5,901 nucleotides of DNA from Actinomycetes bacterium. Lineage in GTDB: Bacteria; Actinomycetota; Actinomycetes; Actinomycetales; Cellulomonadaceae. Shown one piece after another: positions 5,832-5,901 of the stretch; the stretch's first letter is position 1, and each line of letters starts with the position of its first letter. The stretch spans positions 1 to 5,901 of the forward strand of contig JAEWYD010000206.1 in assembly GCA_023462275.1 (NCBI GenBank). The letters are read 5' to 3'. Under the pieces are notes generated by a model. It did no database searches. It had not been told where the DNA came from and saw nothing but the letters and a program-made list of their open reading frames with translations. The position numbers and the translations under genes are program-made.

Positions 5832-5901
5832 CGGGGTGACTTCGGGCGCGGGGCCGGGTGGCGGCCCCCCCCCCGCGGCCCCGGGGTAAACACCCCCCCG
5901 G
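5832..5901. other. gene-free C/G-rich edge of the window
   Basis: I see no coding signal in this stretch on either strand. It contains runs of C (from 5865 and from 5893) and ends in an imperfect palindrome, with GGGGT at 5883-5887 facing ACCCC from 5892 around AAAC. None of the three minus-strand frames resembles the C-terminus of triosephosphate isomerase, the expected neighbour. The homopolymer-rich edge may be natural intergenic DNA or a low-quality contig end. Confidence 0.4.

Noticed and set aside
5209..5889. 226-codon plus-strand frame opposite rbpA and secG
   Set aside because: Gly/Ala/Arg-rich shadow. The opposite strand encodes two conserved proteins with clear motifs.
1..5901. Mobile element, CRISPR array, toxin-antitoxin or defence genes, tRNA or rRNA
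   Set aside because: No transposase, direct-repeat array, tRNA-like clover-leaf or defence domain was seen; almost all of the window is accounted for by seven housekeeping-type genes.

Overview
This is a very GC-rich, protein-dense actinobacterial chromosome segment. The strong third-position G/C bias, the RbpA protein (an RNA polymerase-binding factor restricted to Actinobacteria), the OpcA protein and the gene order all point to this phylum. The RbpA N-terminus looks like versions from Micrococcales (Cellulomonas/Promicromonospora-type organisms), but that finer placement is inference from memory, not from a search.

Layout. Positions 47-5058 (+) hold a tight five-gene operon: tal (transaldolase), zwf (glucose-6-phosphate dehydrogenase), opcA (G6PDH assembly/allosteric factor), pgl (6-phosphogluconolactonase) and a class I SAM-dependent O-methyltransferase of the caffeoyl-CoA OMT-like family. 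Three of the four junctions are 4-base stop/start overlaps (GTGA, GTGA, ATGA). At the fourth, a strong Shine-Dalgarno of opcA begins on the last base of the zwf stop codon. Positions 5059-5097 hold a strong hairpin lying between converging genes, probably a bidirectional terminator. Positions 5116-5715 (-) hold secG followed by rbpA, apparently co-transcribed, with the SD of rbpA overlapping the secG stop. Positions 5716-5901 carry no gene that I can support; they hold the secG ribosome-binding site, a weak candidate promoter, a perfect 8-bp inverted repeat, and a C/G-rich tail at the window edge.

How it works together. Zwf and Pgl carry out the first two oxidative pentose phosphate steps (glucose-6-phosphate to 6-phosphogluconolactone to 6-phosphogluconate). 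OpcA supports Zwf. Tal works in the non-oxidative branch, exchanging three-carbon units between sugar phosphates. The secG-rbpA pair on the opposite strand is the expected end of the actinobacterial gap-pgk-tpiA-secG region, whose glycolytic part would lie beyond 5901; tkt would be expected just before position 1. The only member that does not fit a textbook pentose phosphate operon is the O-methyltransferase. Overall this is a conserved housekeeping locus. I found no convincing new defence, mobile or biosynthetic system, and the findings below are correspondingly modest.
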